A stretch of DNA of 45,181 nt from Bacteroidota bacterium (GTDB lineage Bacteria > Bacteroidota > Bacteroidia > Chitinophagales > Chitinophagaceae), in the NCBI GenBank assembly GCA_013285595.1, contig JABDHF010000013.1, positions 1 through 45,181 of the forward strand, in the 5' to 3' direction. Below the pieces are notes generated by a model, which was given only the letters and a program-made list of their open reading frames with translations, had not been told where the DNA came from and searched no databases. Below are positions 24,636 to 32,824 of this stretch, in pieces. Position numbers and translations under genes: made by a program. Numbering within the stretch: the first letter of the stretch is position 1; each line of letters starts with the position of its first letter.

Positions 24636-25790
24636 CTACTGCCTCGTTACCCTGTGCACAAAGCGCTCTATGGTGTACTTTGCCAGTTGGCCCGATGGGC
24701 TGTTTAACGAGTACTCACAGCCGTGCGTAGCCCATGGGGGGCCTAATAAGAGGTGTGGCACCTTGTTTTCTTCCAGCTTTTTATCCAGCATCTGGCTTAG
24801 TTCATAATTTACATGGGCATCATTTTGTCCATGTATCAGTAAAGTAGCCGGGCTGTGGGGGGTTACAAAGTTTATAGGCGAGCCATCAGCATATTGTTGT
24901 GGTACCTGTGTATCTGAGCCGCCTAAGAAATCTTCCATCACTTTCCTGGAGTCCATCACCAGCGGATTATCGGGGTGGTTGTATGCCCATTCCATATCGG
25001 TAGGGCCGTAAAGGCCTACCACGCCCTTTATACATGGGTCGTGCAATGTATAAGCAGACTCCAGCACAATATGACCACCCGCCGAACGGCCTAGCAACAC
25101 GAAATTATTGGTATCTATATTTAGTTCCGCAGCATGGCTTTTCAGGTAGGCAATGGCGGCCTGCATATCTTCTATTGGCGCCGGGCTCTTGTAGGTGGGC
25201 GCCAGGCGGTAATTGATGCTGGCTACATTATAGCCCTGCCGGGCCAGGTACCAGTCTATATCTGGCAATTCGTGGCTATTGCCGCTTTTCCACGAGCCCC
25301 CGTGGGCTATAACTATGCAGGGCTGCTTACCGGCCTGCTGCGCTTTGTAGAAATCAAGCGTAAGGTTTACGCCGGTATGCACAGCATAAGGGTACGTGGT
25401 ATAGCTGACCTTGTTATCGCCAATACCTGAGATCATTCGTGTGAAGCTATAAGGTGTAGGCTGCTGCAATCCCGTCAGTGTTGCACTGCCAGGGCCAAAA
25501 GCGTCCTCGAACTTCTGCTGCAGATCGTGTCCTATGCTGTAGGCCCCAGCTATGGGGTAAAGGAAAATGATAAAAGAGATCATGCAGAGTACCGCACCTG
25601 GCCCTTTATATTTTTTTGAAAAGAAAGTCCAGGCCATCAATGCTACGATAATGGAGAGAAACACCCATGGAAACTCTGTAACCATGATGGTGATATACCA
25701 GATATAGTGCGATGGGGTAGGAATAATAACCAGCAGCGAAAGAAGAGACAATAAAATAATGAGCACAAGGCGAACCATATTCAGCGCCAC
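24636..25790 (-). CDS. Membrane-anchored alpha/beta hydrolase (esterase/BD-FAE type)
   Basis: A 384-residue protein with three hydrophobic segments in the first ~100 residues (e.g. VRLVLIILLSLLSLLVIIP, VFLSIIVALMAWTFF, VLCMISFIIFLYPIAG). A catalytic domain follows, with HGGSWKSG as the oxyanion hole, GRSAGGHI holding the nucleophile Ser, and a late His in WATHGCEY. This layout fits lipase/esterases of the hormone-sensitive-lipase or BD-FAE group held in the membrane, with the active domain outside or in the periplasm. The start may be the GTG at 25790 or the ATG at 25778. Substrate unknown. Confidence 0.82.
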   Translation of the reverse strand: MALNMVRLVLIILLSLLSLLVIIPTPSHYIWYITIMVTEFPWVFLSIIVALMAWTFFSKKYKGPGAVLCMISFIIFLYPIAGAYSIGHDLQQKFEDAFGPGSATLTGLQQPTPYSFTRMISGIGDNKVSYTTYPYAVHTGVNLTLDFYKAQQAGKQPCIVIAHGGSWKSGNSHELPDIDWYLARQGYNVASINYRLAPTYKSPAPIEDMQAAIAYLKSHAAELNIDTNNFVLLGRSAGGHIVLESAYTLHDPCIKGVVGLYGPTDMEWAYNHPDNPLVMDSRKVMEDFLGGSDTQVPQQYADGSPINFVTPHSPATLLIHGQNDAHVNYELSQMLDKKLEENKVPHLLLGPPWATHGCEYSLNSPSGQLAKYTIERFVHRVTRQ

Positions 25791-25847
25791 AGCTTAAAAT
25801 ATGGCTTTCCGAAGATAGCCTAAAAGATGCAGCAATTGCTATGGCAG

Positions 25848-27311
25848 TTAATCCACCAGCATATTTCTCCGCACCCTACCCGCTATTTCTTTAAATCCTG
25901 CATCATTATGCAAACTGCTGAATGCAGGATCAGTAAGGAGCTGTGTTATATCGCTATAGCCCGCTTGTATAGCTTCCTGCAATGAAGAAAGTGCATGGCT
26001 GTTGTCTCCTTTTTCTGTCCAGTAAATGGCTCGCAGATAGCTGCAATCAGGGTTTTTTGGGTCTGCCAGTTTAAAGATGCGGATGTAGCCATCCGCATTC
26101 GCCAGGTCACCGCTTTTCAGCGCATGGTCTGAATACATGTAACATATAAAGCCAAGGTAGCTCAGCAGCCTGCGGTTCATCTGTGATCGTTGCAGCTGCT
26201 TTACATCTTTCGAGTTCTTATTCAGCCCGGCTATTTTGCCTGTCCACCATTGTTCATCATGTTGTGCAAATTCCTTTTGCAGTTCCTGCTGGCCATCTAT
26301 TTCTTCGGTTTGCAATTGTGCCTGCACCGTTATGGCACTTTTATATGCAGTGCTTGCACTTATCTCTTCTGCTTGTTTTTTATAAGCGGTTATGTCCGTT
26401 AGCCCTTCCAGTGCTTTAGCTATACCGGCAGATAATCTGTAGGCGCTGATCCAGTCACCCGTGGCCTTTGCAGTTGTAATACGAGTCGCAAGGTCTTTTT
26501 TCAGAGCGTTAACCAGGGTGTCATTTTTGGGTTGCAGGTGTTCCTTCATTGCATTTATTTGTAGCCAGAGTACTCCTGTCTCAAAGTCTGCAGCAGATGC
26601 CCAGCTATGTATGGCTGCGGCTGTTAGCAACTGGTGGTGAAAGCCGTTGTGCTCCAGTGTCTCGTCGAGCTGCTCCATTTCGGAAAGATTAAAGTCATAA
26701 GCCCCGGCTAAGCCCACATAGTCAAATTTGTTTTGTATTCCTTGTTGCGCTTGCGGAAAACCGGCTGCACAGCCTATCACACCAGCTATGCCTCCATCGA
26801 ATATCGCTACCGAGCTGGCAACGCGCGAGCCACCGGAGAAGCCAGATGTATAGATGCGTTTGGGGTCAATGTTTATCCGGCTTTGTACGTCCTGCATCAA
26901 GGCTTTCACTCCCGTCTCTGTTACAGGCCATGCTATTCCGTTTTTAGACGCGTTAGAACCAATAAGAACAAACCCATATCGCTCTGCTGTTTTCTTATAC
27001 ATGCTCACCGGCATCGCCCCGCGTGCATGGGCATCAAAGAAGAAGACACACGGCCACGGTTTTGCCGGATCGTAGTTTGCCGGCAGGTACAAGGCATAGT
27101 TTTGGCTATTATCTCGACAGGCAATGCTGTCTGCTATTTTCCCTTTTACCAGTTGTACATCGTATGCGGTTGTTTTAGCCACAGCCTGGGTATCTGCGCT
27201 CGTTGCCGCAGCGTTTTGTCCGCTCCCGGAATTGCACGAGCAGAACGACGATGCCATAAAGGCTAATAAAATAAGCACGGCTTTTTGCGATAGATTAATG
27301 TGGAGATGCAA
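25848..27311 (-). CDS. Lipoprotein with alpha/beta-hydrolase domain and helical-repeat C-terminus
   Basis: A 487-residue protein with a lipoprotein signal (VLILLAFMASSFCSC; C24 or C26). The domain at ~45-250 resembles PHB-depolymerase/esterase-like hydrolases: YALYLPANYDP, then FFFDAH and TSGFSGGSRVAS with the probable nucleophile Ser. The expected late catalytic His may be HHQL or HSW (~220-240). The remaining ~230 residues are helical with a TPR-like end (SYLRAIYWTEKGDNSHALSS, then LQEAIQAG). The TTG start at 27311 is supported by an exact promoter box at 27330-27337 and by the absence of an ATG before the lipobox. It is expected to sit in the outer membrane or periplasm. Confidence 0.78.
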   Translation of the reverse strand: MHLHINLSQKAVLILLAFMASSFCSCNSGSGQNAAATSADTQAVAKTTAYDVQLVKGKIADSIACRDNSQNYALYLPANYDPAKPWPCVFFFDAHARGAMPVSMYKKTAERYGFVLIGSNASKNGIAWPVTETGVKALMQDVQSRINIDPKRIYTSGFSGGSRVASSVAIFDGGIAGVIGCAAGFPQAQQGIQNKFDYVGLAGAYDFNLSEMEQLDETLEHNGFHHQLLTAAAIHSWASAADFETGVLWLQINAMKEHLQPKNDTLVNALKKDLATRITTAKATGDWISAYRLSAGIAKALEGLTDITAYKKQAEEISASTAYKSAITVQAQLQTEEIDGQQELQKEFAQHDEQWWTGKIAGLNKNSKDVKQLQRSQMNRRLLSYLGFICYMYSDHALKSGDLANADGYIRIFKLADPKNPDCSYLRAIYWTEKGDNSHALSSLQEAIQAGYSDITQLLTDPAFSSLHNDAGFKEIAGRVRRNMLVD

Positions 27312-27329
27312 GGATATTTATATATAAGG

Positions 27330-27337
27330 CAAATATA
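27330..27337 (-). promoter_or_regulatory. -7 promoter box for the lipoprotein hydrolase gene
   Basis: The minus-strand sequence TATATTTG is an exact TAnnTTTG match. It ends 18 bases before the TTG at 27311 and supports that start. It lies just downstream of the terminator hairpin of the response-regulator gene. Confidence 0.55.
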
Positions 27338-27343
27338 AAAAAT

Positions 27344-27365
27344 AAAGCCCCTCATCGGGGCTTTT
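27344..27365 (-). terminator. Intrinsic terminator of the response-regulator gene
   Basis: AAAGCCCC (27344-27351) pairs with GGGGCTTT (27357-27364) around a 5-base loop. On the minus strand it is followed by TATTTTTTAT and lies 23 bases after the stop at 27388. Confidence 0.75.
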
Positions 27366-27387
27366 CATATTGGTACTTACTAATATT

Positions 27388-27825
27388 TTATGCTTCTGCC
27401 AGGTTCAGGAATATATCTTCCAGCTTATCTGAGGTCAGGGGTTTGGAAATGAAATCGTGGACGATCTTATGTTTTCTCGCCCTTCTGATCTCATCCGGGT
27501 TCACTGAACTGCTGAGCATGATCACCTTGCATTTGCGGGTTTGCGGCAGTATTACTTTGTCAAACTCTTCAAGAAATTCGAGACCATCCATCATGGGCAT
27601 AGCGATATCCAGGAAAATAAGGTCCGGAAATTCCCGTGGATTGCTGGATAGGGTCTGCATCATATTGTCAAGCGCATTTTGTGCGCTTTCAAAAGTGGTG
27701 ATGCTGGCCTGGTACCCCGCTTTTTCTATGGTTTTTGCACTAACGAGATTGGAAATGGCATCATTATCCACAATAGATATGCGATTAATACGGTTTATGC
27801 TGGTGCCGTTGATGCTGTATCTCAT
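27388..27825 (-). CDS. Single-domain response regulator (REC only)
   Basis: A 145-residue protein consisting of one receiver domain. It has the acidic pair D20/D22 (SIVDND), phosphoacceptor D73 in LIFLDIAMPMMDG, S105/S106 at the switch position (IMLSSSV) and K128 in FISKPL. No output domain is present, so it should act through protein contacts or in a phosphorelay. I choose the ATG at 27825 over an upstream TTG at 27855 because a promoter-like box, TATCTTTA at 27844-27851, would overlap the longer form. No histidine kinase is encoded in the window. Confidence 0.88.
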   Translation of the reverse strand: MRYSINGTSINRINRISIVDNDAISNLVSAKTIEKAGYQASITTFESAQNALDNMMQTLSSNPREFPDLIFLDIAMPMMDGLEFLEEFDKVILPQTRKCKVIMLSSSVNPDEIRRARKHKIVHDFISKPLTSDKLEDIFLNLAEA

Positions 27826-27843
27826 TTCTGTATTTACTATCCG

Positions 27844-27851
27844 TAAAGATA
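27844..27851 (-). promoter_or_regulatory. -7-like promoter box for the response regulator
   Basis: The minus-strand sequence TATCTTTA is one mismatch from TAnnTTTG. It ends 18 bases before the ATG at 27825 and argues against the TTG start at 27855. Confidence 0.4.
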
Positions 27852-27934
27852 GCAAGAAATGGCATGGAAGATTATATTTATGTTAATATTTTTTTACCTA
27901 ATCCAATGAATCTGATAACATTATACTAACCAGA

Positions 27935-28606
27935 TCATTTTATTTTTTGACCGTCCAGGTATTGGAACCTAAGTGCGGACGAGTCTCTGAAAAGCCTGTG
28001 AATGTCTATAACCACGTTGTTACCCACCTCGAATGATTTCTCTACAATCATTTTTTCAATGTTGATGTTGTTATAAGGTGTCAACTCATCAGCATTCATA
28101 TATAGCCCTAGTGGCAATTTGCTCTTTCTCAGGTTAAAGAAGCTTTTTCTTCGCGTGTATAGTTCGTTATAGAAGTATAGTGATTTCTTAGACACATCGG
28201 TATAGCCGAGATAAGATGGGCCAAAGCCCACACATTGGTCGAACGCATTATACTTTAGCGAAAAATAAATGGTTATTGAGTCCCTGGGCATGGTGACCAG
28301 TTTTAAGATATATAGCTTCTGGTAAAATCCTTTAAAGGGTTTGTAGTGGAGTATATTCTTATCGTTTTGCGCATTCACTTCGGAATAGTCTATTACATAA
28401 TAACCTTCATACGGTTTCTCTTCAAAGGTTGTTTCGTAAATGTTTACAGAATCTATACGCACATTTTTATTAGTGATCAGTGGTATGGCCTGGTAAAAAG
28501 TGCTGTCAGCAAAGTTATCGCAACTGAACGGAATTATCCTCGGCGAGCATCCGTACGCCGTTGTCAATACCACTATCCAGAATAATATGTGCCTAAAAGC
28601 TGACAT
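27935..28606 (-). CDS. Lipoprotein of unknown function
   Basis: A 223-residue protein with a lipoprotein signal peptide (HILFWIVVLTTAYGC, C20). The mature part alternates charged and aromatic residues (YEGYYVIDYSEVNAQND, FKGFYQKLYILKLVTMP) and is probably beta-rich. No family was recognised. Its start overlaps the end of the preceding gene (28593-29570) by 14 bp, so the two are co-transcribed and may work together at the envelope. Confidence 0.75.
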   Translation of the reverse strand: MSAFRHILFWIVVLTTAYGCSPRIIPFSCDNFADSTFYQAIPLITNKNVRIDSVNIYETTFEEKPYEGYYVIDYSEVNAQNDKNILHYKPFKGFYQKLYILKLVTMPRDSITIYFSLKYNAFDQCVGFGPSYLGYTDVSKKSLYFYNELYTRRKSFFNLRKSKLPLGLYMNADELTPYNNINIEKMIVEKSFEVGNNVVIDIHRLFRDSSALRFQYLDGQKIK

Positions 28607-29570
28607 TGTTTATGTTATTATACACACCGCCTATAAAAAAATGCTGGTTATCGTTGTTAGGGTGTAGCGAGAAGCCCCCCTTCACATGAATAATATCCTG
28701 CAGGCCAAAATAGTACTCCTTCTTTTTCCTGTACGACCGGTCTTTGAGCGCTCCCATGGCGCCCACATCTATTCCATACCCTTTGGCAAGGAAGATCTTC
28801 ACATCATACATTGAGGTATTATAATTGGCTGGCTTAGGGTCATGTGTTCCTTCATTATACTGCAGGTTGTAATTAGGCATATAGATACCCAGCATGCTGC
28901 ACGCCTCAAATAGCAGTGGGCTATACCCGGTAAACTGATCAAAACTAGCCTCTACCGTGTTATAGGTGCTTTTGTAATTATTCGTGTTATGCACGAATAC
29001 CGACAATCCTCCCGTCCAGTACCTGTCCAGGTTATCGGCAAGAGGTATCAGGTAGAAAGGTGCGCCGCCATCATTGAAATAGTTGACCGTAAACTGAGGG
29101 AAGGAAAATGACAAGGAGCCATTTACCTGGTTGCGTTTATGATTATTCAGCACAAAATTACTGGTGAGCAGAAAGGCATAATCTTTATTGAGCAGCACGT
29201 TGTAATAAGAGCCATTGTCCATGGTGCGAAACAATTTGAAATACGGCAGGTCATTGGCGCCGGCGCCAAACGAAAATGAGTTAACAAGGTCTATCTGTAC
29301 GTCTGATACAAGTGGGTTTAGGTTGGCGCCTATTGACTTGGTATAGATACAAAATGAGGGCCCGTAATTAAGGATAAAATGCCCTTTGTAAACCCCATTG
29401 GCAGAAAAGCCGCAAAATACCTTTAGCCCGGGAAAGGCTGTGCTACCCTTGCTGTAATTAAAGGTAAGGTTGCAGCCAAAATTAAAATTCCCATGATACA
29501 CCCACCCATCCTGGCAGTACCCCATACACGTACCGGCCATTAATAACAAGAAAAGGAGCGCTCGTTTCAT
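28593..29570 (-). CDS. Exported beta-rich protein, possibly an outer-membrane barrel
   Basis: The frame is open from 29594, but the ATG at 29570 begins the signal peptide (MKRALLFLLLMAGTCMGYCQ), giving 325 residues. The mature protein is rich in Tyr, Phe, Asn and Gly with alternating patterns (FNFGCNLTFNYS, GHFILNYGPSFCIY, GSLSFSFPQFTVNYF), as in outer-membrane beta-barrels. The last ~70 residues (FLAKGYGIDVGAMGALKDRS, YYFGLQDIIHVKGGFSLHP, FFIGGVYNN) are distinctive. I cannot assign a family; an exported effector-type C-terminal domain is an alternative. It overlaps the downstream lipoprotein gene by 14 bp. Confidence 0.72.
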   Translation of the reverse strand: MKRALLFLLLMAGTCMGYCQDGWVYHGNFNFGCNLTFNYSKGSTAFPGLKVFCGFSANGVYKGHFILNYGPSFCIYTKSIGANLNPLVSDVQIDLVNSFSFGAGANDLPYFKLFRTMDNGSYYNVLLNKDYAFLLTSNFVLNNHKRNQVNGSLSFSFPQFTVNYFNDGGAPFYLIPLADNLDRYWTGGLSVFVHNTNNYKSTYNTVEASFDQFTGYSPLLFEACSMLGIYMPNYNLQYNEGTHDPKPANYNTSMYDVKIFLAKGYGIDVGAMGALKDRSYRKKKEYYFGLQDIIHVKGGFSLHPNNDNQHFFIGGVYNNINNVSF

Positions 29571-29679
29571 TATGGTATTAACGCGAAAGTTCACGATTTA
29601 TTTGCCCGTGCACACACCGAAAGTACTACATTTTAAAGCAAGAAAAACGTTACCTCAGAAAGTTTTGTGCTGTTGCCTG

Positions 29680-31209
29680 TCAGTGCATTTTATATACGCA
29701 TAGTATAGTGCTGTTAAGCACCTGGATAGAATACTCCACTTTTGGATATGGGAAATCTTCGGGATGCAGGCGGAAGGTTGTGATACGGTAATCGCCTGCA
29801 TGGTCAAGCATTGCTATCCGCTCACGGTCGCGTTTCTGAAGCATCATAATATTGTTAGCCAGCGGGTTCATGTCCCATTCTACATTTATTGTTCCGGTGG
29901 GGTATTGCTTAACTAAATATTCCAATGCCTGCTTATAGCTGCAACCCCAGTATTCAAGGTCATAATTTTTACGAAGGTATTCAGGCTTGTGCGATACAAA
30001 AGCATTAAAATATACCTGCTGAAAGGGATGGTTGCTGACCATAAACCAACCAATAAAGCCCACCTGTATGGCACAACAGGCTGCGGCTATAAATTTGAGC
30101 TTACTTTTCATTAAACCATTGATGCAATAGAGCGAAAGCAATACAAAAGATGGGTATACAAAATAAAGGTGGCGCCAGTCGTCGTAGATAACGGAATGGA
30201 ATACGACCACCGCTGCCACCGGGGCAAAAAAACAAAGAAGGTATAGCAGGAAATTACGGTCGGGGACATTTGTGATAAAATAAAAAGGGCGCCTGACCAA
30301 CTTTAAGATAAACCAGCCAATGCCACCAAAGCCGGTAAGAAGCCAGAACGGAGGATTGGAGATAAGGAACCAAACAGGAAAGTAGGTCCATGGCATTTGT
30401 GAAGAAGATATTACTACGCCACGGAATAGAATGTGGCCGTTCCACAAATTATAGTGAGCCAATGCTGCGTAACTCTCTGTAAAATGACGTACCGGCGCCT
30501 TCCATAGATAAGGCCATGAAATATAAAGAGCGCCGGAAAAAGCAATAATAAATACTGCAGCAAAGAACGTCACTAGTTGTATTTTTTCTCTCTTTACCAG
30601 GCCAGAGATAATATCGATCAGTAAGAATACGAGGATTATAGCCGCATACATAATGCCCATTACGCGTATGCCGGTAGCATATCCTGCAGCTATACCCAGC
30701 AATGCAAAATATATAGGTTTCTTTTTTGAAAAAGCAAGCTGGCAAAGCGCAAAAATGATAACGGACATAGACGAAAAGGGTAGGTCTTTGCTATTGAAAA
30801 ACGAGTGGGCATAAAGGCGTGGCGCAAAGGCCAGCATAATAAACCCTAAACAGGCGAGGAAACGATTGCCAAACAGCCGGTACACCAGTATGTACCCGGA
30901 CAACGCACTTACCAGGAAAAAAAGATGCGTGACCAGGTGGCGCATTAAATAGAGGTCGCGCGAGTCGGTGAGGTGCAGCCATTTTTCAACTTCATAAAGG
31001 GTAAGCTCGAATGCTGCGCCATGATGATCTGTCGCTTGGGTAAAAAGGCTTTGATCATTGTTAAATACATAATTATAATTGATCACGCCGGTCTCCCTCT
31101 GGATGGGCTCGTCCCAGGCCATGCCATAGTCCTGGTACACTAAAAGTGCAATGATAAATGCTAACAAAAAAAGCAGAATACCCGGTATATATGGTTGTAT
31201 TCTTTTCAT
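29680..31209 (-). CDS. Polytopic membrane glycosyltransferase (PMT/ArnT-like), copy 2
   Basis: A 509-residue protein with about ten hydrophobic segments and the acidic first-loop motif YQDYGMAWDEPIQRETG (D-E near residues 32-36) that marks GT-C lipid-linked-sugar transferases of the PMT/ArnT type. LYAHSFFNSKDLPF and the C-terminal NYDLEYWGCSYKQALEYL are shared with the upstream paralogue. Its ATG shares one base with that paralogue's stop (TAATG), so translation is coupled. It likely moves a sugar from a polyprenyl-phosphate donor on the periplasmic side; donor and acceptor are unknown. Confidence 0.8.
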   Translation of the reverse strand: MKRIQPYIPGILLFLLAFIIALLVYQDYGMAWDEPIQRETGVINYNYVFNNDQSLFTQATDHHGAAFELTLYEVEKWLHLTDSRDLYLMRHLVTHLFFLVSALSGYILVYRLFGNRFLACLGFIMLAFAPRLYAHSFFNSKDLPFSSMSVIIFALCQLAFSKKKPIYFALLGIAAGYATGIRVMGIMYAAIILVFLLIDIISGLVKREKIQLVTFFAAVFIIAFSGALYISWPYLWKAPVRHFTESYAALAHYNLWNGHILFRGVVISSSQMPWTYFPVWFLISNPPFWLLTGFGGIGWFILKLVRRPFYFITNVPDRNFLLYLLCFFAPVAAVVVFHSVIYDDWRHLYFVYPSFVLLSLYCINGLMKSKLKFIAAACCAIQVGFIGWFMVSNHPFQQVYFNAFVSHKPEYLRKNYDLEYWGCSYKQALEYLVKQYPTGTINVEWDMNPLANNIMMLQKRDRERIAMLDHAGDYRITTFRLHPEDFPYPKVEYSIQVLNSTILCVYKMH

Positions 31210-32753
31210 TACTTCATTTTATATACGCACATTATAGTGCTGTTGAGCACTTTAATTGAATATTCCTGAGGGTATGGATAATCTTCCGGGTGCAGGCGAA
31301 AGTCAGTAAGCATAAAGTCTGCGCCGTGGTCGGTGATCGTTATCCGCTTCCGGTCGCGGTCCTGCAGCATCATTATATTATTAGTAAGCGGCACATAGTC
31401 GCGGGCTATGCTTATAGTGCCGGGATATTGCTGCATAAGATGCTCCAATGCCTGCTTATAGCTGCATCCCCAGTATTCGAGGTCGTAATTCTTGCGCAGG
31501 AACTCTGGCTTGTGCGATACTAGATTATTAAAATAAACTTGCTGGTGAGGATGATCCCGGACCATAAAAACGCCTATCAGCACCACCTGTAAACTGCACA
31601 GCGGGATTATTATCCATTTTAGTTTTCCTTTTGCCAACTTATTTATAGTAAATAATGCAAGCATTACAAATGGAGGATAAATAAAGTAAAGGTGCCGCCA
31701 GTCATCGATATTCACACCGTGCAAAGCTATCATTGCGATTACAGGTAAAGAAAAGCAGGCGATATATAAACCAAAGTTGCGGTCGCTTGTATTTCGGAGG
31801 TACCTGGCAGGATGTTTGGCAAAGTCGGCCAACACCCAAACAATCCCAGCAAGGCCAGCCGCCAGCCATATCTCGGGCACTGTGATCCCGAACCAGACGG
31901 GCATGTAGCTTGCTGGAAGCTTATCGCCGGAATAGAACGCACCTTGGAATAATACTTTCCCCGGCCAGAATATACCAGCCAGAGAAGCAAAGGCATCTGC
32001 AAAATTATGAAACGGGCTTATCCATAAATACGGCCAGCAAATGTACAGCATCACGCAAAAGCTTGCTGTGAAGCTGAAGAAATTAACAACAACCGTTCCC
32101 TTTTTTTCTTTTATGGTAATGAGATCAAATAAGAAGAACATACCGGCAGACGGCACCAACAATATACCCATCGACCGTATACTGGTGGCATAAGCACAGG
32201 CAAAGCCTGCCAGCACATACCATAGCAGCTTATTCTTTTGAAAAGCTACCTGGCAAAAGAGCAGCGCTATCAAAAAAGCAGACAGGAAGGGAATGTCCTT
32301 TGAGTTGAAAAAAGAATGGGCATATAACCGGGGATGAAATGCCAGCATTATAAATGCCAGGCTTGCCAGCTGTTTACTGCCAAACATTCTATATGCCAAT
32401 ACGTACATGCAAAAAGCCGCAATGAGGAAAAAGAGATGTGTGGCAAAATGCCTGGAGAGATAGACATCGCGCATATCCGAAAGATGTAATGACCGTTCCA
32501 CGAATACCAACGGCAGCTCGAAACCTGTGCCCAGCCGTTTATCTATGTTGGCATTGATGGCGGTATCTCCCTTTGTTACGTAGTCGTAACTCATAACACC
32601 AAGATCTCTTTGCTCTGGCTCATCCCACGCAATACCATAATCCTGGTAGGTGAGCATGCCTATTAATACGGCTGCCAGGAACAGGATGACGCCGGGAAAG
32701 TACCATGTATTAATTGCAGATCCCGGAGATCTCTTTCCAATATTCTCATTCAT
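31209..32753 (-). CDS. Polytopic membrane glycosyltransferase (PMT/ArnT-like), copy 1
   Basis: A 514-residue GT-C type membrane protein, paralogue of the next gene. It shares the motifs YQDYGIAWDEPEQRDLG near the N-terminus, RLYAHSFFNSKDIPF in the middle, and VSHKPEFLRKNYDLEYWGCS near the end. The paralogues are collinear over their whole length and nearly identical in the C-terminal ~120 residues, indicating tandem duplication with divergence in the loops. The GT-C fold predicts use of a polyprenyl-linked sugar in the inner membrane. It follows the bi-domain oxidoreductase gene after 71 bp on the same strand. Confidence 0.8.
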   Translation of the reverse strand: MNENIGKRSPGSAINTWYFPGVILFLAAVLIGMLTYQDYGIAWDEPEQRDLGVMSYDYVTKGDTAINANIDKRLGTGFELPLVFVERSLHLSDMRDVYLSRHFATHLFFLIAAFCMYVLAYRMFGSKQLASLAFIMLAFHPRLYAHSFFNSKDIPFLSAFLIALLFCQVAFQKNKLLWYVLAGFACAYATSIRSMGILLVPSAGMFFLFDLITIKEKKGTVVVNFFSFTASFCVMLYICWPYLWISPFHNFADAFASLAGIFWPGKVLFQGAFYSGDKLPASYMPVWFGITVPEIWLAAGLAGIVWVLADFAKHPARYLRNTSDRNFGLYIACFSLPVIAMIALHGVNIDDWRHLYFIYPPFVMLALFTINKLAKGKLKWIIIPLCSLQVVLIGVFMVRDHPHQQVYFNNLVSHKPEFLRKNYDLEYWGCSYKQALEHLMQQYPGTISIARDYVPLTNNIMMLQDRDRKRITITDHGADFMLTDFRLHPEDYPYPQEYSIKVLNSTIMCVYKMK

Positions 32754-32824
32754 CTGTCAGGTATTTTTTCACAATCGGCAGGCACGTTTGCTTTACCAAA
32801 AAATAATGTTCAACCTCTTCCATT

